A DNA stretch of 64,000 nt. It comes from Deefgea piscis. GTDB lineage: Bacteria; Pseudomonadota; Gammaproteobacteria; Burkholderiales; Chitinibacteraceae. The stretch's first letter is position 1. Each line of letters starts with the position of its first letter. Both the position numbers and the translations under genes were made by a program. Shown piece after piece: positions 1 through 8,886 of this stretch. Below the pieces are notes generated by a model. It was not told where the DNA came from and searched no databases. It saw nothing but the letters and a program-made list of their open reading frames with translations. The stretch lies in NCBI RefSeq assembly GCF_013284055.1, contig NZ_CP054143.1, positions 2,232,001 through 2,296,000 on the forward strand. Reading direction: 5' to 3'.

Positions 1-662
1 GCTCGCTGGTTCCAATCTTCATAAGAATAGCTAGCTTCCGGGATATGCCGTAGGCGTTCTTCGTTGCTACGAAGTGCTTTAGTATCTTCATCACTAATTG
101 GCGGAGCATCTTTTACAGATGCATACATGCTGTCCTGCATATTTTTAATTGCTGCGCTACGTTTCTGCTCCACATCAGCCACCTTATCATTTATTGTCTG
201 ATGTGCTTGTTCTGCCGCTCTTTCCAGTTCCAGCATTTGCGTCATCAACTTATCAGCATTGTCATCAAACCATTGCTTGCTGGCTGATTTGGCATCTTCT
301 TTCGCTTTGTTGGCCACAGAAACATACGCCGCCCAACCGCCAAGAAAAAATACAACGGTAATTAGTAAGCCAAGCAGACCAGTAGCGATAGCAAACCGAT
401 CTACCTCAGAATTAATATCACTTACACGGTTATTTTGGTCATCGATTCTTTTGTCAAATGCATCAATGCGGGCTTTTAGGCTCTCAATATCTTTTTGCTG
501 TATTTCTCGGTTACTGTCGATTTTTAGTTGCAGCAATTCTTTCTGGGTGCTTAGTGCATTGCTATCTTGTTTTTCGTTGGCGACGGCGATAGGCAGGGCA
601 AGACACAGCAAGCAACTAAGGACAAACAAACGAAGGGATAAGCGCATAGCTGAGCGTGCCAT
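1..662 (-). CDS. Predicted exported coiled-coil membrane protein, 3' part cut by window edge
   Basis: An open frame on the minus strand runs from ATG at 662 (alternative in-frame ATG at 647) off the left edge, about 220 residues with no stop. The first ~30 residues form a signal peptide ending near ALPIAVANE. A charged heptad-like stretch (residues ~35-75, rich in Q, K, E, D) predicts a coiled coil. A single membrane segment follows (IATGLLGLLITVVFFLGGWAAY, about 85-106), then a second helical, Glu/Lys/Gln-rich stretch. The final visible part (SYEDWN) resembles the lead-in to TPR repeats in some exported proteins, but that is only an impression. Neither ATG has a clear ribosome binding site. 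No function is recognised. Confidence 0.7.
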   Translation of the reverse strand, partial: MARSAMRLSLRLFVLSCLLCLALPIAVANEKQDSNALSTQKELLQLKIDSNREIQQKDIESLKARIDAFDKRIDDQNNRVSDINSEVDRFAIATGLLGLLITVVFFLGGWAAYVSVANKAKEDAKSASKQWFDDNADKLMTQMLELERAAEQAHQTINDKVADVEQKRSAAIKNMQDSMYASVKDAPPISDEDTKALRSNEERLRHIPEASYSYEDWNQR

Positions 663-727
663 ATTGGACAATGAGCTGACATTATGCCATCTGCAAGCTG
701 TCTCGGTGAAATACAGTGGTACGAAGT

Positions 728-842
728 AGGGCGTAATCGCCGAAGGCATTACGCCGCATACCGTAATCAATCCACATCGCACACCACCATGCTGAATCCT
801 TAAGCCGATTGGCGTATTGCCGCTGCGCGTCGAATACACCCT
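728..842. repeat. Pair of REP-like palindromes in inverted arrangement
   Basis: The 410-bp gap between the partial gene and the glycosylase-like gene holds two short palindromes. The first has arms GGCGTAAT (730-737) and ATTACGCC (748-755). The second has arms GGCGTATT (811-818) and AATACACC (833-840, one mismatch). Read on the minus strand, the second has the same layout as the first (a G-rich lead, then a GTATT arm and a GCCGC-containing loop), so the two are related and inverted. This is the arrangement of REP doublets. The rest of the gap (845-1072) shows nothing further. Confidence 0.5.
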
Positions 843-1072
843 GCCTAGGTATTTAATTGCCGCTCTTTATTTTCTAAGCCTTGCTATTCATACCCCCGTA
901 TTAACCTCCACTTGTTATTTCCTCACTGGATGAATCGCTCTTGGCGATGTTGCGTTGATCGCGTTGTTTAGCCATCAGTACGCGCTGCGCTGCGTTGGAC
1001 TTGGGTATCATGATTGGTAGCGACTTGGCTCGATTTTGATTTGCTGCGTTGTTTGGTGATTTGGAGACGATG

Positions 1073-1804
1073 ATGGAAAAATTTGCTGAGATTCAAGCCC
1101 GCGCGATGGCGCGTAAAGGTGGGGCGCAGGCTTTGCAGGCTTTATTGCCCAAGGTGGCGAGCGAGGCGCAGTTTTTGGCGTTGCCCGATGATCGGGTGTT
1201 GGCGATGATGTGCCGCACGATTAATCAAGCGGGTTTTAATTGGACGGTGATCAATAACAAATGGCCGCAGTTTGAGGCGGCTTTTTTGGGTTTTGATGTC
1301 GATCGATTGGCGATGCTGTCTGCTGAGCAGTGGGAGGCGTATTGCAATGATGCTCGTGTGGTGCGGCATTGGCCGCGGATTAAAGCGCTAATGGAGAATG
1401 TCAGCTTTGTGCGGGCGTATAGCCATGAGTACGGTAGTTTTGCGCGGTTTTTAAATACGTTTCCTGCGTCGAGGCAGATCGACTTGATGGCGGTGTTAAA
1501 AAAACGCGGTAGCCGCTTGGGTGGTAATACCGGGCAATGGTTTTTGCGCTATGTCGGCAAAGATGGTTTTGTATTAAGCCAAGATGTGGTGTTGGCGCTG
1601 CAGCAAGCCGGTTTGGATATTCCCGCTCAACCGAGCGCCAAACGCGATTTAGAACGCATTCAGCAGGCGTTTAATACTTGGGCGGATGAAACCGGTTTGA
1701 GCTACACCCATCTGGGCAAGATTGCGGCTTATTCGGTGGGTAATAATTACGCCCCAGAACAGATTGATCACAGCGTGAGTAAATTTAATGCGATGATGGA
1801 TTAA
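1073..1804 (+). CDS. DNA-3-methyladenine glycosylase I (Tag)-like HhH protein
   Basis: 243 residues. The segment around NQAGFNWTVINNKWPQF followed by FDVDRLAML and RVVRHWPRIKALMENV follows the Tag fold (compare QAGLSW, FDP..V, and IIRHRGKI in E. coli Tag). A role in excision of alkylated adenine or related base repair is therefore likely by homology. However, the N-terminal MxRCxW start and the Cys/His zinc ligands of classical Tag are absent, and the catalytic Glu preceding QAGLSW is not conserved (Thr-Ile-Asn here). It may be a diverged branch with altered activity. The start at 1073 is chosen because GGAG (1063-1066) sits 6 nt upstream; ATG at 1070 and TTG at 1049 are also in frame. It stands alone, just before a lipoprotein gene. 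Confidence 0.65.
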   Translation: MEKFAEIQARAMARKGGAQALQALLPKVASEAQFLALPDDRVLAMMCRTINQAGFNWTVINNKWPQFEAAFLGFDVDRLAMLSAEQWEAYCNDARVVRHWPRIKALMENVSFVRAYSHEYGSFARFLNTFPASRQIDLMAVLKKRGSRLGGNTGQWFLRYVGKDGFVLSQDVVLALQQAGLDIPAQPSAKRDLERIQQAFNTWADETGLSYTHLGKIAAYSVGNNYAPEQIDHSVSKFNAMMD

Positions 1805-1869
1805 GTGGCAGGCGGCGACTACAGGCTAGCCGCTTGCTGTTGAGTGGCTTGTTTGAAGGACTAAAACGA

Positions 1870-2442
1870 ATGAAAAAATATCAACGATTGGGCGCATGCC
1901 TATTATTGGCAAGCTTGGGGGCTTGCTCTTTTGGGCAACAAGATCGTTGTCTCGATCAAGCTGGTGCTGCGGCGGGCAATCAATGCACCTCTGCTGATGC
2001 GCCCGTTGTGAGTCGCGCTGCCATCAGCGCATCGTCGACGAATGTCGCGCAAGCGCGGTCGGTGCTAAAGGTTGTGGGTGCGGATCGAGATGCCAACGGC
2101 TGTATTGCTTCGGCAGGGTATCAATGGTCGGCGATGCTGGGTGAATGTATTCGCCTGTTTGAGCGCGGTATTCGCTTTGAGCGTTATGACGCCAAGGCGA
2201 GCGAGCCGCAGTCTATTTTTGTGGTGTTGTCTGCTGATCGGCAGCAAGCCGAAATCTTTTTTGCCACTAGCGATAAACCAGCCATCTTGAGCGCTCAAAA
2301 GGTGCTTGAGGGCGATGTCACGCCGACCTTGTATCAAAACAAGACTGAAGGGCTGAGTATTTTGCGGGCTAAAGATCAGTTTTATATTCGTTACCAAGGC
2401 CAGCTCATTTATACCGCCAATAGCCTAAGCCCAGCTCGCTAG
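1870..2442 (+). CDS. Predicted lipoprotein of unknown function
   Basis: 190 residues from ATG 1870, which follows GAAGGA (1855-1860) at 9 nt. The N-terminus MKKYQRLGACLLLASLGAC is a lipoprotein signal peptide with lipobox LGAC, so Cys19 should be lipidated and the mature protein membrane-anchored. The mature part has further cysteines (CLDQ, NQC, GC, GEC) that could form disulfides. The second half looks like a compact alpha/beta domain. No family is recognised. It lies 65 bp after the Tag-like gene and may be read from the same transcript. The following ~260 bp to sstT holds only that gene's promoter region. Confidence 0.7.
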   Translation: MKKYQRLGACLLLASLGACSFGQQDRCLDQAGAAAGNQCTSADAPVVSRAAISASSTNVAQARSVLKVVGADRDANGCIASAGYQWSAMLGECIRLFERGIRFERYDAKASEPQSIFVVLSADRQQAEIFFATSDKPAILSAQKVLEGDVTPTLYQNKTEGLSILRAKDQFYIRYQGQLIYTANSLSPAR

Positions 2443-2702
2443 CGCCCATTGCTTGGTGCGAGTGGGTTTTGTTACGTTGGCGAGTATTGCTGCGTTTTGT
2501 CAGTAGTTCGGCTTATTTCTTACCCAAAATCAACTCCTTATTTACTACTTGTTAGTGATTGGCTTTCTGTTTGCAAAAAATAGTAAATTGTTGTGGTTTA
2601 TTTCAAATTAGTGACGTTTTTACCGCTAGACTGTCGACCCCCTTCGAATTTAAGGCGGCTGATGCTGCGCTTGAGGGGGGGTCACTTTGAGAGAGGAATA
2701 AA

Positions 2703-3911
2703 ATGAATCATTTGCTGCGCTATATAAAGCATGGAAGTTTAGTGGGCCAGATTATGCTGGGTCTGGCGGCAGGTATTTTGTTGACCTTGATTGCGCCCGA
2801 CGCGGCAAAATCGGTGGGGTTGCTGGGTAATTTATTTATCAGTGCGCTAAAAGCGGTGGCACCGATTTTGGTGTTTGTTTTGGTTGCCGCATCGATTGCC
2901 AATCATAAAAAAGGCCAACCAACGCATATTCGGCCGATTTTAGTGCTGTATTTATTGGGTACGTTTTCGGCCGCTTTGGTTGCGGTGATGATGAGTTTTG
3001 CTTTTCCGACTGCGCTGACTTTGGTGGCGAAAACCGGCGAATTAGCACCGCCCGGTGGCATTGGTGAAGTCATCAAAAGCTTGATGTTTAATGTGGTGGA
3101 CAATCCAATTAATGCCTTATTAAAAGCTAATTTTATCGGCATTTTGGCGTGGGCCATTGCACTGGGGATTGCGCTTAGACATGCTTCGGAAAGCACTAAA
3201 TTGGTGGTGCACGATTTAAGCTATGGCATCACGTTTATTGTGCGTTTGATTATTCGTTTTGCGCCCTTGGGTATTTTTGGCTTGGTTGCGGCGACATTGG
3301 CCGAAACCGGTTTTAGCACGCTATGGAGCTATGCCCAGTTGTTGGCGGTGCTATTGAGCAGTATGTTGCTGGTGGCTTTGGTACTTAATCCTTTGATTGT
3401 GTTTTGGAAAACCCGCAAAAATCCATTCCCTTTGGTATTTACTTGCTTACGCGAAAGCGGGATTACGGCGTTTTTTACCCGCAGTTCAGCCGCGAATATT
3501 CCAGTAAATATGGCCTTGTGTGAAAAGCTAGGCCTGCATGAAGACACATACTCGGTGTCGATTCCATTGGGCGCAACCATCAATATGGCCGGTGCGGCAA
3601 TTACGATTACGGTGCTGACTTTGGCGGCGGTGAATACGCTGGGTATTGTGGTTGATCTGCCAACGGCTTTGCTATTGAGTGTAGTGGCCGCGATTTGTGC
3701 ATGTGGCGCTTCGGGCGTGGCTGGTGGTTCGCTGCTATTGATTCCATTGGCGTGTAGCTTGTTTGGGATTTCGAATGATGTGGCAATGCAAGTAGTCGCA
3801 GTCGGCTTTATTATTGGCGTATTGCAAGATTCGGCAGAAACCGCGTTGAATTCTTCGACCGATGTCTTGTTTACTGCTGCGGCGTGTCAAGCCGAAGAAA
3901 ATAAAAAATAA
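2703..3911 (+). CDS. sstT: Na+/serine-threonine symporter SstT
   Basis: 402 residues, close to the ~414 of E. coli SstT. This is a dicarboxylate/amino acid:cation symporter (DAACS) family inner-membrane protein that imports serine and threonine with sodium. Hydrophobic segments fill the whole length. The family signature region with [13 protein letters not shown] (around residues 257-269) and the Asn/Ala-rich tip [14 protein letters not shown] are both present. The start at 2703 has GAGAGGA 6-7 nt upstream. It is a single-gene unit: nothing is coupled upstream, and a strong hairpin terminator follows 46 bp after the stop. Confidence 0.92.
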   Translation: MNHLLRYIKHGSLVGQIMLGLAAGILLTLIAPDAAKSVGLLGNLFISALKAVAPILVFVLVAASIANHKKGQPTHIRPILVLYLLGTFSAALVAVMMSFAFPTALTLVAKTGELAPPGGIGEVIKSLMFNVVDNPINALLKANFIGILAWAIALGIALRHASESTKLVVHDLSYGITFIVRLIIRFAPLGIFGLVAATLAETGFSTLWSYAQLLAVLLSSMLLVALVLNPLIVFWKTRKNPFPLVFTCLRESGITAFFTRSSAANIPVNMALCEKLGLHEDTYSVSIPLGATINMAGAAITITVLTLAAVNTLGIVVDLPTALLLSVVAAICACGASGVAGGSLLLIPLACSLFGISNDVAMQVVAVGFIIGVLQDSAETALNSSTDVLFTAAACQAEENKK

Positions 3912-3957
3912 ATTGATTTGCTGATTTGATGCCGCCGTAATGCGGCTGGTGATTTAA

Positions 3958-4012
3958 GGGTATATCGATATAGTGCTTTATCCATAAGCGCTGTGTTGAT
4001 ATACCCTTTTTT
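3958..4012 (+). terminator. Rho-independent terminator of sstT with nested stem
   Basis: Outer arms GGGTATATC (3958-3966) and GATATACCC (3998-4006) are perfectly complementary and followed by TTTTTT. The loop contains a second stem AGTGCTT/AAGCGCT, so the hairpin is long. A smaller GCCGC/GCGGC hairpin without a T-run precedes it at 3930-3946. Confidence 0.85.
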
Positions 4013-4041
4013 ATTTGCCTAAGTTCGATTGCCTATCAAAA

Positions 4042-4779
4042 TCATGTTGGCTGGCCAAGCTGCAAATGCGCTAGCACCCATGCGGCATCGTCTAGCGGTA
4101 AATCATGCCCTGCGCTGGGGTGGCTATACAGCGGGATTTGCCAGCGCTGTGCCAGTGTTTGGCTGCATTGTGCACTCACCAGCTGATCGCATTGGCTGGC
4201 TAGTAATTGCAGCGGAACAGCGGGGCATTCAAGGTGGCTGCGGTAGCTGAGGGCAGCGAATAATTGCCGCAAAATATTACTGCGGCGAATTGGATATTGC
4301 TGCTGATACGCGATCCACTGCGGTAATAGCTGAGCTTGAGATCGATTGCTGGTGAGTTGCAAAATGATTTGTTCTTGTTGCGCAGCAGTGCTGAACAGTA
4401 GGCGCAGTAGTTGCAGATAATTGCGTGGCATTAGGCGTTGGTAAAACCGATTAAAGGGGCGCAAGCTGGTATTGATCAGCGTCGCGCTAGCCAATTCATT
4501 AGGCGCTTGCTGCGCCCAAGCAATGGCCACCATCGCGCCAAGTGAGAGCGCTATTACATGGTAGGGGGCTTGATGCCCTTGCTCGATCAGCGTTTGCCTG
4601 AGGTATTGCACCATGTGTTCGATGCGGTTTGGGCTGATTTCTGCATTGAGCTGACCATTGCCCGGCCAGTCGAGCATGATGATGCGATCTTGCGGGTATT
4701 GCAGCTGCAATTGCTGTGAAAAATCGCCCCAATGCCGCGTTTCACGCATCAAGCCACGGAGTAACACCCAGTTTTTCAT
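4042..4779 (-). CDS. Alpha/beta hydrolase (BioH/PIP-like)
   Basis: 245 residues. The alpha/beta-hydrolase fold is visible as an N-terminal strand WVLLRGL, the nucleophile elbow ALSLGAM (Ser79), an acid in SQCDQLV (about 208) and the catalytic His in AGHDLPLDD (about 224). This completes a Ser-Asp-His triad, so it is probably an esterase or carboxylesterase acting in the cytoplasm. The substrate is unknown. The oxyanion motif is LRGLMRE rather than the usual HGW. It overlaps the stop of the upstream M14 peptidase gene by 4 bp, so the two are translationally coupled. BioH (pimeloyl-ACP methyl ester esterase) is a possible identity, but no biotin genes are nearby. Confidence 0.75.
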   Translation of the reverse strand: MKNWVLLRGLMRETRHWGDFSQQLQLQYPQDRIIMLDWPGNGQLNAEISPNRIEHMVQYLRQTLIEQGHQAPYHVIALSLGAMVAIAWAQQAPNELASATLINTSLRPFNRFYQRLMPRNYLQLLRLLFSTAAQQEQIILQLTSNRSQAQLLPQWIAYQQQYPIRRSNILRQLFAALSYRSHLECPAVPLQLLASQCDQLVSAQCSQTLAQRWQIPLYSHPSAGHDLPLDDAAWVLAHLQLGQPT

Positions 4780-5822
4780 GGCCTATCCTGCCGATACCAT
4801 TGCTCGATGGCGGCGTGTTGGCAATCCATGCGCTGGATCGATTGCGGTAGCCAGCTGCGGTAATCGTGGGTGGCGCGAATGAGAAATTCCAGCAGCGGTA
4901 AATGGCGGCGCAATACTCGTCGCTGGCGATGCGCGACCAAGGGGTTAAAAAAGCCCGCAATAGAAAACAATTGCCGTGGGTTTTTTTTAATCCACAGCCA
5001 AGAACCAAGCTCAAGGGTGAGGGGTAAAAAAATATGCGCGTGAGGGGGTACGCTGGCGCTTTGTAACGCTGGGGCTGGGGTGAGGGTGTGTAATAAATAA
5101 TCCCACACGTCGCCATGCGTACAATATTGCCGCGCTTGCGGTTCAATCACATAGGGGTGGTGCGGATAGCACTGGATTAAAAGCTGTTGTAAGGCGTAAA
5201 TTTCGGCCAATTGCGGCATGGGTTGGCGCGTAGCGGCGTAGGGAAACCAGATTCGATCACGTAGTCCAAAGCCTGAATGGCAATCTAAGGCAATGCTCAG
5301 CGGGCTACTGAGTAATTGGTTTTGTACTACCGCGCAAAGCGCTTGGTTTTCGCCCTCCATTGCCGCGCCCTCTAGCCCGCGAAACCAAGGTAAATGGCGG
5401 CTGATACGTTGGCCTCCGACTAAAAACGCCGCGGGGCCAGCGGCATTTATCGGGGCATTTCGCATTAAGTCAACGCCATTGCCGTTGGCACGGCGGCCCA
5501 GCGCCATGCCGATGGGATTGATGATGGGCATAAACACGATGCGTAGCGATTCAAGCTGATATTGCAGGCTGCGATCCCATTTGAGCCTTTGCAATAGGCT
5601 ATGTAAAAAGCCAATTAAAATCTGGCTGCCAATGCGCTCTAAGCCATGAACCCCGCCAAAAAAACCAATCACCGGCGCGGCCGAATCTTGTGAGCCCAGT
5701 TGCAAACTATATAGTGGGAAGGAGTGCTGCTGATACGTCACGCTGCCGTGTTGTTGAGTGCGTAGCTGGGCGCCGGCGCTGGCAATGATTTTTTCGAGTG
5801 CGGCAAGTTCAGCAAGGTACAA
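4776..5822 (-). CDS. M14-family zinc carboxypeptidase
   Basis: 348 residues, no signal peptide. Zinc ligands follow the M14 pattern: HGLE (His59, Glu62) and LDCHSG (His182). The substrate-binding Arg-Asn occurs in GVDLMRN (Arg121, Asn122), and the catalytic glutamate is in TLELGSW (Glu271). It probably removes C-terminal residues from peptides or cleaves an amide of a small molecule in the cytoplasm. It is first in a two-gene unit, and its stop overlaps the start of the alpha/beta hydrolase, suggesting that the two act on one substrate class. The start at 5822 lacks a strong ribosome binding site. Confidence 0.8.
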   Translation of the reverse strand: MYLAELAALEKIIASAGAQLRTQQHGSVTYQQHSFPLYSLQLGSQDSAAPVIGFFGGVHGLERIGSQILIGFLHSLLQRLKWDRSLQYQLESLRIVFMPIINPIGMALGRRANGNGVDLMRNAPINAAGPAAFLVGGQRISRHLPWFRGLEGAAMEGENQALCAVVQNQLLSSPLSIALDCHSGFGLRDRIWFPYAATRQPMPQLAEIYALQQLLIQCYPHHPYVIEPQARQYCTHGDVWDYLLHTLTPAPALQSASVPPHAHIFLPLTLELGSWLWIKKNPRQLFSIAGFFNPLVAHRQRRVLRRHLPLLEFLIRATHDYRSWLPQSIQRMDCQHAAIEQWYRQDRP

Positions 5823-5991
5823 AGTGAAGTCTCAGTGGGCAAGAGAATAAACTGAGTGTAGTGCTTGATTCAAAAAACACACGGTATATCAAGCCAGCAT
5901 AGATGCAATATGGGCTGGATAAAGATACTTGTCATTTAAATTTCATATTTCATCACCCCGCAATGCCAGCATGGCGCAACAAATAGGCCAT

Positions 5992-6639
5992 TTAAGGCTT
6001 GAGTGGCCATTGCAAAATCGTGGCTTTCAGCGTTTTGGCATCCGTCATCCCGCCCATCATTTTGCTGCCGATCAATAAGCTCGGCGTGGCAAATACCCGC
6101 AATTGCTGCCCGAGCTGGACGCTGGCTTTGAGCGCTGCGGGCTCGGCCAAATTCAGTAAATGCTGAGTTTGGGTGCGCTGCGCGATGTCATTGATGGCTT
6201 GTTGCGTGATGGGAATCGGTGATTGCATTAGGGCTTGATGGACTTGCCAATACTGCTGGCGCGCCGATTGCCAAACCTGCAGCGCGAAGTTGGCGGCGCT
6301 GGCGCTGCTATCAGCCATCATGGTTTGCCATTTTAAAACAAAGCGTGCATTGGGCCATGCTTGGGCTACTTGCTGCAGCAGGGCATCCATTTTGCGGCAA
6401 TAAGGGCAATTAAAATCTGTAAAAACCAAAACCGTACGTGGCGCAGTGGCTGCACCGATCACCGGATCGGCGGCGCTAAAGTAAATCGCTGGATCTTGCT
6501 CGATGGCCATTTGGCGTACTTGCGCTAAAAAAATAACGCGGCGACGATTGGCCTCAGCCTGCATGTCTTGTAGGGATGATTGCGCCCATACCGTGCTCGG
6601 TAATGTGCTGAGTAAAGCTAAAAAAGTGCGGCGCTGCAT
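5992..6639 (-). CDS. DsbA/ScsC-like periplasmic thioredoxin-fold protein
   Basis: 215 residues from ATG 6639, which has AAGGGG just upstream (the ATG at 6660 has none). A signal peptide MQRRTFLALLSTLPSTVWA directs it to the periplasm. After a short helical N-terminal part, the thioredoxin domain carries the redox motif FNCPYCRK (Cys78, Cys81) and the cis-Pro loop FATPSLLIG near the C-terminus. This fits the DsbA/DsbG/ScsC group that makes, isomerises or protects disulfides. The CPYC active site equals that of E. coli DsbG. No DsbD-like partner is in the window. The gene is monocistronic. Confidence 0.8.
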   Translation of the reverse strand: MQRRTFLALLSTLPSTVWAQSSLQDMQAEANRRRVIFLAQVRQMAIEQDPAIYFSAADPVIGAATAPRTVLVFTDFNCPYCRKMDALLQQVAQAWPNARFVLKWQTMMADSSASAANFALQVWQSARQQYWQVHQALMQSPIPITQQAINDIAQRTQTQHLLNLAEPAALKASVQLGQQLRVFATPSLLIGSKMMGGMTDAKTLKATILQWPLKP

Positions 6640-6828
6640 ATACCCCTTCAAGCGATCCATGATCGATAAGAAAATAACCAGCGTTTGATTTTAACGTGTT
6701 GAATGCACCAAAAGTACGGTTTGTTAGATCAATTTGCATCGTGCATAGGCCGGTCAAAGCATGCCGCCGAGTTACCTCTCGCGCTCGCCATCGCGCGAGC
6801 ACAGTAAGAAATCCAATCCCCACCAATC

Positions 6829-7099
6829 CTAGGGGCTGTTGACGTTTGGTTTTCGGTCGCGCTGGCGCGATTTTCGCGGCAGATCAAGGCATTTTATGCG
6901 ACCAATAACCCGTTATTCGAGCATGAAATAACGCAGAGATGCCGCGAAAAGCGCCCAGCCCTTAGGGTTTGGCTGCTTTTGACCTGACACTGCGTTGAAA
7001 AACGCTTGCATAGAATGACTATGCCACGCGTCTTTCGCCTTGTTTCAGGCCAAAATCAGCACAAACGCGATCCGCAAACCAAACGTCAACAGCCCCTAG
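6829..7099. mobile_element. 271-bp MITE-like element with 24-bp terminal inverted repeats
   Basis: The ends CTAGGGGCTGTTGACGTTTG (plus GTTT, 6829-6852) and their exact reverse complement (7076-7099) form 24-bp perfect inverted repeats, with CGG and TCGCG matches continuing inward. The interior is non-coding and holds smaller hairpins (CATAG/CTATG near 7011-7025; GCCGCGAAAA near 6953). CTAG at each outer edge could be a palindromic target duplication or part of the repeat. A diverged right half occurs at 52341-52489. No transposase is in the window, so any mobilisation would be in trans. The rest of the 6640-7374 gap shows only the narK upstream region, where I could not find a convincing FNR box. 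Confidence 0.7.
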
Positions 7100-7374
7100 C
7101 AACAAAGAGGTAGTTTGCATTATTTACGATGCTATTTTGACGCCTGATGTTTAATCTTTGTTTTGTTGGTGTAAGTTTTTAGGTTTGTTTATTGTTTTGT
7201 TCTTACTTGGTTCTTTTGATGGTGCTGATTTGGCTGTTTTACAAGCCGCGTAGCGATCACCATTGGTCTAGCTAAATTACATCGTGCGCTTGAAATGAAA
7301 GGAAATGCCAGCTACTGATGAGTCTGGGCATCATTCGCTAGCTGACGAAAATCGAATCGAAAAAGGGGAGAAAA

Positions 7375-8778
7375 ATGGCAAAAGCGGGACTATTGCAACG
7401 ATGGGAACCTGAAAATCCGGTTTTTTGGCAATCAGAAGGCCAGTCGATTGCGAAGCGTAATCTTTGGATTTCTATTCCATGTCTGACCTTGGGTTTTATT
7501 ATCTCGGTGTTATGGAGCATGGTCACACTCGATCTGCCCAACGCGGGGTTTACCTTTACCAAAGAACAACTGTTTTTATTGACCGCTTTGCCGCAATTAT
7601 CCGGTGCCACACTGCGTATTTTTTATTCATTTATGCCGTCCTTAGTCGGAGGGCGTAAATGGACCACGATTTCAACGGGCTTGCTGCTGGTTCCGGCCTT
7701 ATGGCTTGGTTTTGCTGTTCAAGATCCAACTACTTCTTATCCGGTCATGCTCACCATTGCCTTGCTGTGTGGTTTAGGTAGCGGCAACTTCGCCAGCTCG
7801 ATGGCCAATATTGCGTACTTCTTTCCTACAGCACAAAAAGGCTCAGCCAATGGCTTGAATGCTGGCTTTGGTAATCTGGGCGTGTCACTGGCGCAATTAT
7901 TGATTCCTTTGGCGGTGACTTTGCCTTTGATGGGCGTTTTTGGCGGCGAAGCGCAAACTTATTTAAAAGACGGTGTGACGCATCAACTGTGGCTACAAAA
8001 TGCCGGGTTTATGTGGGTGCCGTTGATTGCGATTGCGACGATTGCCGCATGGTTTGGTATGAATGATATTGCTGATGCACGGGCTTCATTTGCTGAGCAG
8101 GCGGTGATTTTTAAACGGCAACATAATTGGATTATGTGCGTTTTATATTTAGGTACCTTTGGCAGTTTTATTGGTTTTGCAGGCGCTTTTGCATTGCTGA
8201 CCAAAACAATGTTTCCTGAGATTAGCGTTAAAACCTATGCCTTTTTAGGCCCTTTAATTGGCGCTTTGATTCGTCCGGTTGGCGGCGCGATTTCCGATAA
8301 ATTAGGTGGCGCTAAGGTCACTGCGGCGGTGTTTTTCGGCATGGTCATTGCTGTGTTAGGTGTGCTGTATTTCTTGCCATCACATGATGCAACTGGGCAA
8401 TTAGTCGGTGGCAGTTGGACTGGATTTTTTGCCATGTTTTTGTGTTTGTTTACGTTAACCGGCGTCGGTAATGGTTCAACTTACAAAATGATTCCAACTA
8501 TTTTTGCCACGGTATGCCGTCGTGAAGCGCAAGGCAAAGGCGATGCGGCCATTGAGCAATCTAGATTGGACGGCTTAAAAGAATCTGCGGCGGCAGCTGG
8601 TTTTATTAGTGCGATTGGCGCTTATGGTGGCTTTTTTATTCCGCAAAGCTTTGGGCTTTCGATGAAAAACACCGGAGGCCCCGAAGTCGCATTGTATTGT
8701 TTTATCGTGTTTTATGCGCTGTGCTTCGCCATCACTTGGTTTTTCTATGCACGGAAAAATGCACCGTTACCCTGCTAG
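7375..8778 (+). CDS. narK: Nitrate/nitrite transporter NarK
   Basis: 467 residues, major facilitator superfamily, about 12 membrane segments. The two nitrate signature motifs are present: GLGSGNFASSMANIAYFFP (about 143-161) and GNLGVSLAQ (about 171), as well as SGATLRI near TM2. This inner-membrane protein brings in nitrate and/or exchanges it for nitrite. The start at 7375 is preceded by GGGGAG. It is the first gene of the nar locus, about 110 bp before narG, so nitrate supply is linked to the reductase. Many betaproteobacteria have two fused or tandem NarK copies; only one is here, and no narXL regulators are in the window. Confidence 0.93.
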   Translation: MAKAGLLQRWEPENPVFWQSEGQSIAKRNLWISIPCLTLGFIISVLWSMVTLDLPNAGFTFTKEQLFLLTALPQLSGATLRIFYSFMPSLVGGRKWTTISTGLLLVPALWLGFAVQDPTTSYPVMLTIALLCGLGSGNFASSMANIAYFFPTAQKGSANGLNAGFGNLGVSLAQLLIPLAVTLPLMGVFGGEAQTYLKDGVTHQLWLQNAGFMWVPLIAIATIAAWFGMNDIADARASFAEQAVIFKRQHNWIMCVLYLGTFGSFIGFAGAFALLTKTMFPEISVKTYAFLGPLIGALIRPVGGAISDKLGGAKVTAAVFFGMVIAVLGVLYFLPSHDATGQLVGGSWTGFFAMFLCLFTLTGVGNGSTYKMIPTIFATVCRREAQGKGDAAIEQSRLDGLKESAAAAGFISAIGAYGGFFIPQSFGLSMKNTGGPEVALYCFIVFYALCFAITWFFYARKNAPLPC

Positions 8779-8886
8779 TTCACCCTATTGATCAAGAGGC
8801 AAGCCGTTAACGCTTGCCGAGAATTAAGGTGTTCAGCTCAAGCGAAAGCACCTATCACATACTGACAGCTGCTTGTTGGAGGGTCC

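Noticed and set aside
149-729. Plus-strand open frames at the left edge
   Set aside because: They are the antisense shadow of the minus-strand coiled-coil protein, which has a signal peptide and coding-like composition; the plus frames have none.
4658-5146. Frames overlapping the hydrolase/M14 pair on both strands
   Set aside because: They conflict with two genes that carry complete catalytic motifs.
7100-7374. FNR box before narK
   Set aside because: TTGAT occurs near 7216, but no matching ATCAA half-site at the right spacing was found.
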